64,000 nucleotides of DNA from CAUZIB01 sp963663925 (lineage in GTDB: Bacteria > Acidobacteriota > Vicinamibacteria > Vicinamibacterales > UBA8438). The DNA lies in the NCBI GenBank assembly GCA_965237405.1, contig OZ250139.1, positions 3,224,001 through 3,288,000 on the forward strand, in the 5' to 3' direction. The stretch's first letter is position 1. Each line of letters starts with the position of its first letter. The notes beneath the pieces are model-generated. The model was not told the DNA's origin. It worked only from the letters and a program-made list of their open reading frames with translations, and did no database searches. Shown here piece by piece: positions 54,499 to 62,122 of the stretch. A program made the position numbers and the translations under genes.

Positions 54499-55737
54499 TT
54501 ACTGAAAATCCTCGAGTTCGGGAATGCGCCCGTAGGCGATCTTGGCGCCCACGTAGCCGCCGGGCTCGCCGCACTGACCGTAGCCGATGAGGGTGCGTCC
54601 ATAGCGGCGGTTGAGGGCGTCGACGGCCGTGGTCAGGCGGACCACGCGCGACCGGTCGTCCCGCGCGTGCCACGGTAGCGTGAGTTGCACGGCATCCGCC
54701 GGCCTGAAGCGGTCGAATGACACCGTCAGGCGAAACAGGGTGACCTGGGGACGCGCCTCGACCAGCGCCGCCCAGAGCCCGGCCAGTGTCTCAAGGCCCG
54801 CCCGATCATCGTTCGCGGCGGCGACCGGCGCCGCCGCCGTCCAGCGCGGCGCGTCGAAACAGTCGACCGACAGCGTGAGCCGCTGGGCGAGATATCCTTC
54901 CCGCCGCATCCGCCGGGCCGCCTTCACGACCAGCTGCCGCGCCAGGATCCGGGCGGCCGGCGCCTGCCGCTGCCCCGGGGGCAGGACCCGGCCGTGGCCG
55001 AGGGACCGACGCTGTGTCCGCGGCGGGGCCACCGCGTAGCCATGGAGCGCGTACCAGAGCCGCGCACCGGTCACGCTGCCCCAGGCTGCGCGGAGCTGGA
55101 GCTGGTCCGCCTGCCACAGGTCTTCCACAGACGTGAGGCCCCATCGCGCCAACCGCGTCCGCATCCGCGTGGCCACCCCTGGCACGTCCTCGAGGTCGAG
55201 CGTGAGCAGACGGCCCGGCAGGTCTCGCGGATACAGCACGGTCAGGCCATCCGGCTTGTCGAAGTCCGCGGCGATCTTGGCGAGCCACCGGTTCGGGGCG
55301 TAGCCGATGGAACACGTAATGCGATCGCCCACGGCGTCACGGAGGCGCTGCTTGATCTGGTGCGTGAGGGCCGCAGGGACATCGCGGGGCTCCACCGTGG
55401 CGGCGAGCTCGTCAATGGAGCACACGGCATCAATGGGCAGCACGCCGAGGACCGCCGCGACGATACGGTGGTGGATGCGCGTATAGAGATCGGGCTGCTG
55501 GGGGACCAGTGCGATCCCCGGGCACCGGCGGCGGGCGTCCGCGATGGCCATGCCGGTCGTGACCCCGGCGCGCTTGGCCATGGTGTTGGCGGCAATCACG
55601 CAGCTGTGGACGGCCCCGGCGAACGGGATGACCCCCAGGGGCCGGCCTTGCAACCGGCAATCGGCCTGTTCTTCGCAGGCGGCAAAGAAGCCGTCGAAAT
55701 CGATGTACAGCTGCTCCGGGAAGGTGGGTTTCCGCAC
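54499..55737 (-). CDS. Y-family DNA polymerase (UmuC/DinB-like)
   Basis: 412 aa if GTG 55737 is used; ATG 55806 (435 aa) is also possible. Catalytic motifs are LYIDFDGFFAACEEQ (Asp, Asp), SIDELAATVEP (Asp, Glu) and the thumb region NRWLAKIAADFDKPDGL. The helix-hairpin-helix is LEDVPGVATRMRTRLARWGL, followed by the little-finger domain. These enzymes copy damaged DNA and are usually under SOS control. The GTG is favoured because the region up to 55806 overlaps an operator-like repeat. A coupled Zn-ribbon gene follows. The LexA partner is not in the window. Confidence 0.85.
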   Translation of the reverse strand: MRKPTFPEQLYIDFDGFFAACEEQADCRLQGRPLGVIPFAGAVHSCVIAANTMAKRAGVTTGMAIADARRRCPGIALVPQQPDLYTRIHHRIVAAVLGVLPIDAVCSIDELAATVEPRDVPAALTHQIKQRLRDAVGDRITCSIGYAPNRWLAKIAADFDKPDGLTVLYPRDLPGRLLTLDLEDVPGVATRMRTRLARWGLTSVEDLWQADQLQLRAAWGSVTGARLWYALHGYAVAPPRTQRRSLGHGRVLPPGQRQAPAARILARQLVVKAARRMRREGYLAQRLTLSVDCFDAPRWTAAAPVAAANDDRAGLETLAGLWAALVEARPQVTLFRLTVSFDRFRPADAVQLTLPWHARDDRSRVVRLTTAVDALNRRYGRTLIGYGQCGEPGGYVGAKIAYGRIPELEDFQ

Positions 55738-55744
55738 CCGTGCA

Positions 55745-55767
55745 CAATAGCGAACAAATAGCGAATA
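55745..55767 (-). promoter_or_regulatory. Direct-repeat operator upstream of the polymerase
   Basis: The minus strand has two TTCGCTATT units 11 bp apart (TTCGCTATTTG, TTCGCTATTG), in AT-rich DNA right before the polymerase. The spacing ATTC-N7-GTTC resembles the GTTC-N7-GTTC SOS box of alphaproteobacteria. Site identity is inferred. Confidence 0.45.
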
Positions 55768-56033
55768 TACAAGCGGCAAGAGAGATGCCGCAAGGCGAGG
55801 GAACATGGCCCGTCTCGTGGATCCCATCCTCGTCCCTGGCGGCTCGCCCGCCGGGCATGAGGCCGCTGGCGGCGCCCGTGAGGCCACGCCACGCTGGCGG
55901 GTGTGGCCCTGCGCCGACGAGTGGCATCCAGCCTTCCGGCATGCATCCGCAGCCGGGCCCGGCGTTGGTGCGCGGAAACAAGTGTTCGTCGCGGCCCTGG
56001 CCATCGTGACGGCCGAAGGGGCATGATCTCGAC

Positions 56034-56540
56034 GTGAAGTCGAGAGTGCATCCCAGGTACACAACGAAATACCGCGTCGGAAACTGGCCGGCGTACGACC
56101 GAGCACTGGTCCAGCGAGGCGACGTCACCCGGTGGTTGACGCCGGAAGCGATCGCCACGTGGGAGGCCGTGGGCGTCGGCAAGCGCGGAGGGCAGCTGCA
56201 GTACTCCGAGGTTGCCATCGAAACCGCGCTGACGCTCCGCCTGATCTTTCACCTGCCCCTTCGTCAGACGGAGGGCTTTCTGAGGTCGATCTTCGGGATG
56301 CTGTGCCTCGACCTGTCCGCGCCCGATCACACGACTCTCTCACGGCGTGGTCAGCACCTCGACCTTGCACTTCGCCGCCTCCCCGCGGGCGCAGGCATAC
56401 ATCTCATCGTCGACAGTACCGGGCTCTCGACTGTGGGTGAAGGTGAATGGGCGGCCGTGAAACATGGCGGACGCGGGAGACGCGGCTGGAAGAAGCTTCA
56501 TCTGGGCGTCGACGGATCGGGCGTGATCGTCGCTCACGCC
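56034..56540 (+). pseudogene. IS5-family transposase, 5' part (copy 4)
   Basis: MKSRVHPRYTTKYRVGNWPA to LIVDSTGLSTVGEGEWAAVK (first Asp) and LGVDGSGVIVAHA, then IS21 sequence. The N-terminal DUF4372-like region and first catalytic Asp are kept. The middle part with the second Asp is deleted. Confidence 0.8.
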
Positions 56541-56942
56541 CAAGCCCTGACCGCTTCGCGCGGGAGCGTGACGCTCTCGTTTCGGTGCCGCCGGGCCGGG
56601 CGTTCCGACTCGAGGCGCCGCTGACGCGGGTGGTGGCGACCGACTACCTGGTCAGCGTCGACACGAATCGCTACTCGGTGCCGTTCACGCTGATCGGCCA
56701 GCCGGTCGAAGTACTCCGTCGCGACGGCTCCCTGCAGATGCGGCACCGCGGTCGGGTGGTGGCCACGCATCCGGTGCTCGAACGGTGCCAGCTCCGGATC
56801 CTGCCCGAGCATGGGCCGGGACCGATCGCTCGTAATGCCCGTGTGCGCTACTCGACGGGGGGGTGTTCCACCGAGGCGGTCCCGCGAGGTCGAGGTCCGC
56901 GACCTCGCCTGCTACGAGGCGGCTTGCGGCGTCGGGGGCGAG
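56541..56942 (+). pseudogene. istA: IS21 IstA transposase, C-terminal fragment
   Basis: RFARERDALVSVPPGRAFRL, RVVATDYLVSVDTNRYSVPF and QPVEVLRRDGSLQMRHRGRV form the C-terminal beta-domain of IstA. A seven-G run near 56857 shifts the frame. The original end VEVRDLACYEAACGVGGEQ overlaps the istB start (CAATGATG). The DDE core is missing. Confidence 0.8.
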
Positions 56943-56944
56943 CA

Positions 56945-57721
56945 ATGATGTCACTGCAAATGGCGCGGCTCGACGAGCACCTGCAGCGGCTGCGCCTGCA
57001 CACGGTGCGAGAGCGGCTCGAAGCCCTGCTCCAGGAGGCGGCGGAGAAGGAGCTGTCGTATGCCGACTTCCTCGACGGACTGCTGAGCGAAGAGGTGTCA
57101 ATGAAGACCGCCAAGCACGTCACGATGCGAACGAACCTGGCCCGGTTCCCGTTCATCAAGGGGCTCGACAGCTTCGACTTCCGCTACCAGCCCTCGGTCG
57201 ACCGGAAGCAGATCCAGAAGCTGAGCCTGTGCCACTTCGTCGAGCACGGGGACAACCTGGTGCTGCTCGGTCCACCCGGGGTCGGGAAGACGCATTTGGC
57301 CGTGGGCCTCGGGCTCAAGGCGATCGAGCACGGCTACCGCGTGCTGTTCACGACGGCCGCGGCGATGCTGACCACGCTGACCAAGGCGCTGAGCGAGGGC
57401 CGATTCGACGACAAGCTGAAGGTCTTCACGATCCCGCGCCTGCTCATCATCGACGAGATCGGGTATCTGCCGATCGACCGGCAGGCGGCGACGCTGTTCT
57501 TCCAGCTCATCAGCCGCCGCTACGAGCGCGGGCCGATGATTCTGACCAGCAACCAGAGCTTCGGCAGCTGGGGCGACGTCTTCGGCGACCGGGTGATCGC
57601 CAGCGCGATCCTCGACCGGATCCTGCATCACGCGACAACCATCAGCATCCGGGGCGATTCGTACCGATTGAAGGACAAGCTGAAGTCGGGGGTGGTCAAG
57701 CCGACGATGGCGGGAACGTGA
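56945..57721 (+). CDS. istB: IS21 IstB ATPase
   Basis: 258 aa. N-terminal helical domain LDEHLQRLRLHTVRERLEAL, then AAA+ core: Walker A LVLLGPPGVGKTHLAVGLG near residue 107, Walker B RLLIIDEIGYLPID near 165, sensor ILTSNQSFGSWG, and C-terminal ISIRGDSYRLKDK. IstB forms decamers on target DNA and activates IstA. It is intact, but its IstA is not. An IS21-type end (GACCGTTGACA) follows at about 57903. Confidence 0.9.
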   Translation: MMSLQMARLDEHLQRLRLHTVRERLEALLQEAAEKELSYADFLDGLLSEEVSMKTAKHVTMRTNLARFPFIKGLDSFDFRYQPSVDRKQIQKLSLCHFVEHGDNLVLLGPPGVGKTHLAVGLGLKAIEHGYRVLFTTAAAMLTTLTKALSEGRFDDKLKVFTIPRLLIIDEIGYLPIDRQAATLFFQLISRRYERGPMILTSNQSFGSWGDVFGDRVIASAILDRILHHATTISIRGDSYRLKDKLKSGVVKPTMAGT

Positions 57722-57901
57722 GCGATGAGAGGCCCGTGGACGCCGCCGTCGCTGTGGACGCGCACACGCGCCCACAACGACTTGGACAGGCCGCAGACGG
57801 CCTGCCCACAGCGACCACCGGCATTCGTCTCGTCGCTATCTTCAACCAGGGGTGGGGGAGTTTTCGATGACCGCAGGTGGGGGAATTTTGAATGACCGTT
57901 G

Positions 57902-58179
57902 ACACAGCCACCGTGTCTGGACGGCGACCACGATTGCCCGCGCGCGACCGCACGATCCGACAGGTGCAGCAGGCTGGACGGCGACAGTGGAAGACGGACT
58001 CGGGCTACCATCAGCAGGCCCGTATGGAGAACGCCTTCTTCCGGTACAAGGTGATCATCGGGGAGAGCCTTCGAGCGCGCAGTCGGGCGGGGCAAGAGAC
58101 GGAGGCCATCCTCGCATGTAACATCCTCAATCAGATGACTCAGCTTGGTAGGCCGGCGTCGTACGCTATCGGTCGTTAA
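57902..58179 (+). pseudogene. IS5-family transposase, 3' part (copy 4)
   Basis: TVSGRRPRLPARDRTIRQVQ, SGYHQQARMENAFFRYKVII with the catalytic Glu, and LGRPASYAIGR at the stop. It resumes the reading interrupted at 56540. Confidence 0.8.
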
Positions 58180-58234
58180 CGGGTCTGTGGGTCGGGGGCG
58201 TTGCGGGTCAGTTTTCGAACCGCGCAACAACGCC

Positions 58235-58589
58235 CTGCTTCGGAGCAGACCCATGCCAGCAACAGACGTGGAATGTTGCCGTAGGGCAGCTTCTCGTCAC
58301 CGCCGGCACTCATGATTAGCTTGTACGGGCCGTTGACGCGCTTGAATTGCATCCGGTCGCCTGGGTTCGTGCGCGGCAGACTGCACAGCGCGAGCAACCG
58401 CCCCATGAAGCCGAGATCGACGTCCGCCTCGCTCGCGCCGACGAGCTGATCGATCTGGTCGAGACGGGTGAAGTGGTGCCGTGCCTGAGGCGCGGATAGC
58501 GGTAGGGCGCGACCGTCGGGCAGTTCAACGCCGCCGGCTACGTCGCCGACGGGAACGAACCCACTGACTGGTCGAACTGGTTTACGCAT
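58235..58589 (-). pseudogene. repA: Plasmid replication initiator RepA, 5' part
   Basis: ATG 58589 (a TTG six codons upstream is possible). The N-terminal part is RKPVRPVSGFVPV, then the conserved block DLGFMGRLLALCSLPRTNPG, FKRVNGPYKLIMSAGG and KLPYGNIPRLLLAWVCSEA of the RepA_C family (PF04796). The IS5 right end replaces the C-terminal two thirds after residue 118. Intact relatives bind iterons and start plasmid replication, so this replicon is probably dead or rescued by another initiator. AT-rich DNA with repeats lies upstream. Confidence 0.75.
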
Positions 58590-58746
58590 CGTTCCCAAAA
58601 ATGACAAACCCCCACGGATTTTTCAGCTCACCATAACGAAGGCTAAAGTCGCCGCATGATACGTGAACCCCTCGTGAATGGCTAACCCGTGCTCAACGTG
58701 GACACCGTTGAGGCCGCGATGGCTGCGCGGCGCTCGCCGCGCCTGC

Positions 58747-58821
58747 TATACGCATAATATAAAACAACGTTTGTATTTATGTAAATAATACAAACAACAA
58801 CGATGTTGCTAACACACACCT
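58747..58821. repeat. AT-rich 75-bp repeat, copy 1
   Basis: Contains ATAATATAAAACAACG and the dyad GTTTGTATT-N9-AATACAAAC. It matches 60949-61023 at most positions. It lies upstream of repA, so an origin or partition site is likely. Confidence 0.75.
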
Positions 58822-58834
58822 AATGCTTGTTCGC

Positions 58835-59415
58835 CTAGGCGAGCCGCCGTGCGCGCGGCATCACCCGTAGGGTTGGAGCGGGGGACGGCGGAGCCGTTGC
58901 CGCGCCCGGCTGACCGGCGTTGGTTCCGAACGCTGGGTCGCGCGGAAAGATCCAACTGCGGTGAAACCCCGGCCGAACCGCGTCGTTGTGCAGACAGCGC
59001 CAGATCGTGCTACCACTGTTCGACGCCACCAACCAGATTCGCTGGGTTTCGGCCGCCAACTCACTCATGCTCCAGCGGGCCAACGGGCACTGGGTGCGGG
59101 CGGGCAGCTCACCCGCGAGGGCTTTCACGGTGACGACGACCTCTGGGGGGAAAAGCTCGGGGCCGCCCCGAGCGTGAGTAGTCCTCCAACCCGGCGAGGC
59201 GGTCTTCAAAAACGTGCTTCCGCCAGAGCGAAACCACTTCCCGCCGGGTCCGCAAACTGCGCGCGACCGCCTCATTGGACCAGCCCTTGGCCGCCAGCAG
59301 AATCATCTTGGCGCGGAGCACTTCAAAATACGGGCCGTGTATTCGCTGCTCGAGCGGTCAACGTGCGTTTCTCGGTCGACAACAGCACAATTCGATAGGG
59401 GTTCTGACGCGGCAT
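58835..59415 (-). pseudogene. IS630-family transposase, 5' part with frameshifts
   Basis: ATG 59415 gives MPRQNPYRIVLLSTEKRTLT. After one shift, EVLRAKMILLAAKGWSNEAV and SLWRKHVFEDRLAGLED (HTH region). After a second, ALAGELPARTQCPLARWSMS and SGSTIWRCLHNDAVRPGFHR. The DDE catalytic core is missing. It interrupts the segment between repA and the partition genes. Confidence 0.75.
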
Positions 59416-59512
59416 CGCTTACGGAGCCAGTCCCTGTGGCGTAGGGGTACGGTGCCATATTCTGGCGATTAGTACAAGTGGTAAACGTTAGCGAACTTAT
59501 GAAACGGACGAC

Positions 59513-59857
59513 TTAGGACCCGATCGGTCGCCCGCCTCTGAGCTCCCCGTCCCGCTTCGGAAAGGGCTCCCCTCCGTTCGCTGCCTTTTGGAGTGCCTGA
59601 AGCTTCACGCGGAAGGCGTCCTCCGCAAAGCCGGACAATGTGAGCCGGTGAGGGGGGCCAGAAAGCGCCACGACACAGTCCCGGACCGCGTCAAAGGTTT
59701 CCTCGGTGAGGTGGAAGGTAGCCCGGATCTTCCGGGGACGGCCGTGAGGGCCAGTGGACGTGTCTGTTCGCGTCTGAGGCGATGGCATTATCGCGTCCAG
59801 GGGATTGGTGCCGATCGTGGGGCGTATCGTGGACTTCTTCGTGAGTCTTTGCGTCAC
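59513..59857 (-). CDS. Ribbon-helix-helix partition partner of ParA
   Basis: 114 aa from GTG 59857, which overlaps the parA stop by 3 nt. About 45 flexible residues (KKSTIRPTIGTNPLDAIMPS) lead to a C-terminal domain KIRATFHLTEETFDAVRDCV then LTLSGFAEDAFRVKLQAL, with strand-helix-helix pattern. Small RHH proteins with disordered N-termini next to ParA act as centromere-binding proteins (ParG/ParB-like) and repressors. The AT-rich repeats nearby could be its sites. Confidence 0.7.
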   Translation of the reverse strand: MTQRLTKKSTIRPTIGTNPLDAIMPSPQTRTDTSTGPHGRPRKIRATFHLTEETFDAVRDCVVALSGPPHRLTLSGFAEDAFRVKLQALQKAANGGEPFPKRDGELRGGRPIGS

Positions 59858-60636
59858 GGTTTCTGGTTCCTTTTCTTCGCACGGATGAGGAGTTCGCGGG
59901 CGGCGGCGCGGTAGTCCGTCGCGCCCGCGCTCGCACTGGCATACACGGTCACGGGTTGTCCGAAGGACCATGCCTCTCGGAGGCGGACCGTTTCGCGGAT
60001 CGTGGTCTTGAGGACTGTGTGGCCGAAGCGGTTCCTGAGCTGTGCCACGATGTCCCGCGACAGGTTCGTCCGCGCGTCCACGCGGCACACAAGGATGGCT
60101 GAGAGGAGGAGCGCGGGATTGAGGCGGTCTTGGACGGCCTGGACCGTCTTGAGCAGTCCCGCGAGTCCCGCCAAGGCGATCGTTGACGCCTCGACGGGCA
60201 CAAGGAGTGCCGACGTGGCCGTCAGGGCGGAGACGGCGAGTAGCCCGAGGCCAGGAGGGCAGTCCAGAAAGGCGAAATCCCAACGGTCTGTCGGCAACCG
60301 CTCGAGGGACCGGCGGAGGATCGTCTCCGCGCCTGGTTCGCCGGCCAGCGCCCGGTCAGCGCCCACGAGCCATGACGAGGCCGGGACCACGTCCACGCCG
60401 GGTGCCGTGGTGGCCCTGATCAGCTCATCCATACGGCGACCGGCCGCGAGAACATCAAGGAGCCCTCGGTCGTCTGGGTCCGGTGTGACGCCCAACCAGG
60501 ACGAAGCGTTAGCTTGCGGGTCGAGATCCACTACGAGGACGCGCTGCCCAGCCTCGCCCAAGGCGGCGGACAAGTTGACGGCAGTGGTGGTTTTCCCGCT
60601 CCCGCCCTTCTGGTTCATAACCACCCACGTCTTCAT
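59854..60636 (-). CDS. parA: ParA-family partition ATPase
   Basis: 260 aa. Deviant Walker A KGGSGKTTTAVNLSAAL is near residue 10, with the signature lysine, and the switch/Walker B regions are VLVVDLDPQANASSWLG and DFAFLDCPPGLGLLAVSALT. LLVPVEASTIALAGLAGLL and VYASASAGATDYRAAARELL close the fold. No N-terminal HTH, so it is a type Ib-like ParA. It forms nucleoid-bound gradients that position plasmid copies together with the RHH partner. An AT-rich promoter-like region lies at 60640-60715. Confidence 0.9.
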   Translation of the reverse strand: MKTWVVMNQKGGSGKTTTAVNLSAALGEAGQRVLVVDLDPQANASSWLGVTPDPDDRGLLDVLAAGRRMDELIRATTAPGVDVVPASSWLVGADRALAGEPGAETILRRSLERLPTDRWDFAFLDCPPGLGLLAVSALTATSALLVPVEASTIALAGLAGLLKTVQAVQDRLNPALLLSAILVCRVDARTNLSRDIVAQLRNRFGHTVLKTTIRETVRLREAWSFGQPVTVYASASAGATDYRAAARELLIRAKKRNQKP

Positions 60637-60752
60637 AGGGATACATCTCTTTTATTGTATGTGTTTATGTTGTTGTACCTGTTGTTTACATTATTGTTAG
60701 GAGCCGCCATGGTTATTTTTATGCCCGGTCGGCATTGAGCCGGAGTCTTGAG

Positions 60753-60957
60753 CTAGTTTGCCAGAGCGGTCGCCGTCGGATCTTGGAATGTGAGCTTCGT
60801 GCGTTCGGTCCGACTCTTCCCGAGCGCGGCCACCGTTCCGGCATCGATGGTGCGTGGGCTGCGCCTGTCGAGAAACGCGACCACAAGGCGAGCGGCAGTT
60901 AGCGGGCGAGAGCCTCCCACCGGGACAAGCGACGGTTCGCATGCGGCCATACACATA
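60753..60957 (-). CDS. Hypothetical short frame
   Basis: About 67 aa: RPLTAARLVVAFLDRRSPRT then IDAGTVAALGKSRTE. The stretch FLDRRSPRT is reminiscent of the start of tyrosine recombinases, but nothing else supports that. The start would lie at the edge of AT-rich repeat 2. It may be a relic. Confidence 0.3.
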
Positions 60958-61023
60958 ATATAAAACAACGTGTCTATTTATGTAAATACTTTAAATAACA
61001 ACTATGATGTTAACACGTACCTC
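60949..61023. repeat. AT-rich 75-bp repeat, copy 2
   Basis: ATAATATAAAACAACG, CTATTTATGTAAATAC and a run ending TTAACACGTACC, in parallel with 58747-58821. The dyad is less perfect here. Confidence 0.75.
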
Positions 61024-61120
61024 GTCCTTATTCAGCCGCGGACTGGCGGCATCATCCATAAGGTCCAGCGCGTATGGGCTGTTACTAATAGTCATATTAA
61101 ATTACTTTAAGTCAATAATA

Positions 61121-61149
61121 TTGACAATTAATAGGGCACGTGTCATAAT
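61121..61149 (+). promoter_or_regulatory. Strong sigma70-type promoter
   Basis: TTGACA (61121-61126), a 17-nt spacer and CATAAT (61144-61149), preceded by AT-rich DNA. It is one of the best promoter matches in the window and faces the retron genes. The first transcribed base would be near 61156. Confidence 0.6.
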
Positions 61150-61155
61150 TCATTC

Positions 61156-61500
61156 GTGACCGTTTCGTTTCGAAACGGTGCAGCTCTTTGAATTTCTGAC
61201 AGCTCTCTCTCGAAGGCCCTGGACATTCGGGTTGGGGACACGAGCGACCTCGTCAGTAGGACGAGGTCGGCCTAAAGGTGGCGCCGAAAGGCTCCACTGC
61301 GGCTGCGGTAGCAAGTTCGCCGTCGGTCGCAAGCGACACCGCTCAGGTAATTGGTAATGCAGCGAGACGCCAGCTGCTGGACCCTAGAACCTTAGTGGGC
61401 GCGTAGTCTGGCTTTGCCAGACTGCAGCCTAGGCCATCTGCTTCGACTCCTCCTCAACGTGTGGACCCATACCCACTGGGCGCGGGGCAATTGGGCCCCA
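61156..61500 (+). ncRNA. Candidate retron non-coding RNA (msr-msd) region
   Basis: No frame of interest, but perfect hairpins at 61159-61179 (ACCGTTTCG/CGAAACGGT), 61246-61268 (GACCTCGTC/GACGAGGTC) and 61405-61423 (AGTCTGGC/GCCAGACT), directly after a strong promoter and before the retron genes. Retron RNAs lie in this position in many loci. The a1/a2 end repeats and branching G were not identified by eye. Confidence 0.4.
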
Positions 61501-61515
61501 CTTGGGAGAAGTAGC

Positions 61516-61749
61516 ATGCATAGAAATCAGTTCAAAGCGCTGGACGAGGCAATTGCGAACCTGTCGCGGTTGCTGCAGTCTGTGGAGTCGAAGCTAGCTC
61601 ACGACAGGAGGGTTTACGAAGCACTTCGGGAACTCAAGAACTACCGCAGGTCGGGCAAGCAGCCGCCACGGCATATTTACCGGGCGGTCGATCTGATCTG
61701 TCAGGTTGTTTGCGAGACACTCCTGAAGAGTGCCAAGGAAACGCGATGA
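61516..61749 (+). CDS. Small helical protein of the retron cassette
   Basis: 77 aa from ATG 61516, behind GGGAGAAG. It is predicted mostly helical (LDEAIANLSRLLQSVESKLA, DRRVYEALRELKNYRRSG) and basic, with no known motif. It lies 39 nt before the XRE gene. In some retron groups a small unknown protein and an HTH protein accompany the reverse transcriptase; this could be the effector or part of a toxin-antitoxin-like pair. Confidence 0.55.
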   Translation: MHRNQFKALDEAIANLSRLLQSVESKLAHDRRVYEALRELKNYRRSGKQPPRHIYRAVDLICQVVCETLLKSAKETR

Positions 61750-61788
61750 GCAAGGTGGCCTTTTAACTGCTTTTGAGGCTTTTATTCA

Positions 61789-62121
61789 ATGAACTACGGA
61801 AAGGCGATCAAGATCGTCCGAACGGCACACGGCCTAACCCAGGCCGAGTTAACGAAACGTCTCAGCATCGGGCCTAGTCACCTTTCGTTGATTGAGGCGG
61901 ACCGTCGTCAACCAAGCCTCAGAGTCCTGGATGAGATCTCGGCCGCCCTAGGCGTGCCACCGCACCTCCTGACGTTGCTCGCATCGGGTCCGGAGGAGGT
62001 CGAAGCACACGCCGACCCTAAGCAGATAGCCGAGCTGGCGCGATCATTGCTCGGGCTTCTCGTGTCATCCGATCGTCAACCCATCTTGCCTACGCTGTCA
62101 TTGGCGAAGAAGAAGGTGTGA
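61789..62121 (+). CDS. XRE/Cro-type HTH protein of the retron cassette
   Basis: 110 aa. A classical HTH is at residues 5-60 (IKIVRTAHGLTQAELTKRLS, IGPSHLSLIEADRRQPSLRV, LDEISAALGVPPHLL). The C-terminal 40 residues (DPKQIAELARSLLGLL) form an amphipathic helix. It ends 1 nt before the reverse transcriptase start, so translation is coupled. It may repress the cassette promoter at 61121 or serve as the retron effector partner. Confidence 0.8.
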   Translation: MNYGKAIKIVRTAHGLTQAELTKRLSIGPSHLSLIEADRRQPSLRVLDEISAALGVPPHLLTLLASGPEEVEAHADPKQIAELARSLLGLLVSSDRQPILPTLSLAKKKV

Positions 62122-62122
62122 C

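Larger units (their letters stand above)
55961..58234 (+). mobile_element. IS5-family element (second subtype) split by an IS21 remnant
   Basis: Left terminus GGCGTTGGTGCGCGG (55961) and right terminus CCGCGCAACAACGCC (ending 58234). The transposase is in two pieces, 56034-56540 and 57902-58179, separated by IS21-type genes. The right end cuts the repA gene. Confidence 0.8.

Noticed and set aside
54499..56106. 535-aa version of the Y-family polymerase
   Set aside because: The first 100 codons overlap the IS5 terminus and a divergent transposase start, so they cannot be native polymerase sequence.
61414..61515. Extension of the 77-aa protein upstream to 61414
   Set aside because: The added residues come from the hairpin-rich region and have no ribosome site. 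ATG 61516 has a purine-rich stretch at a good distance.
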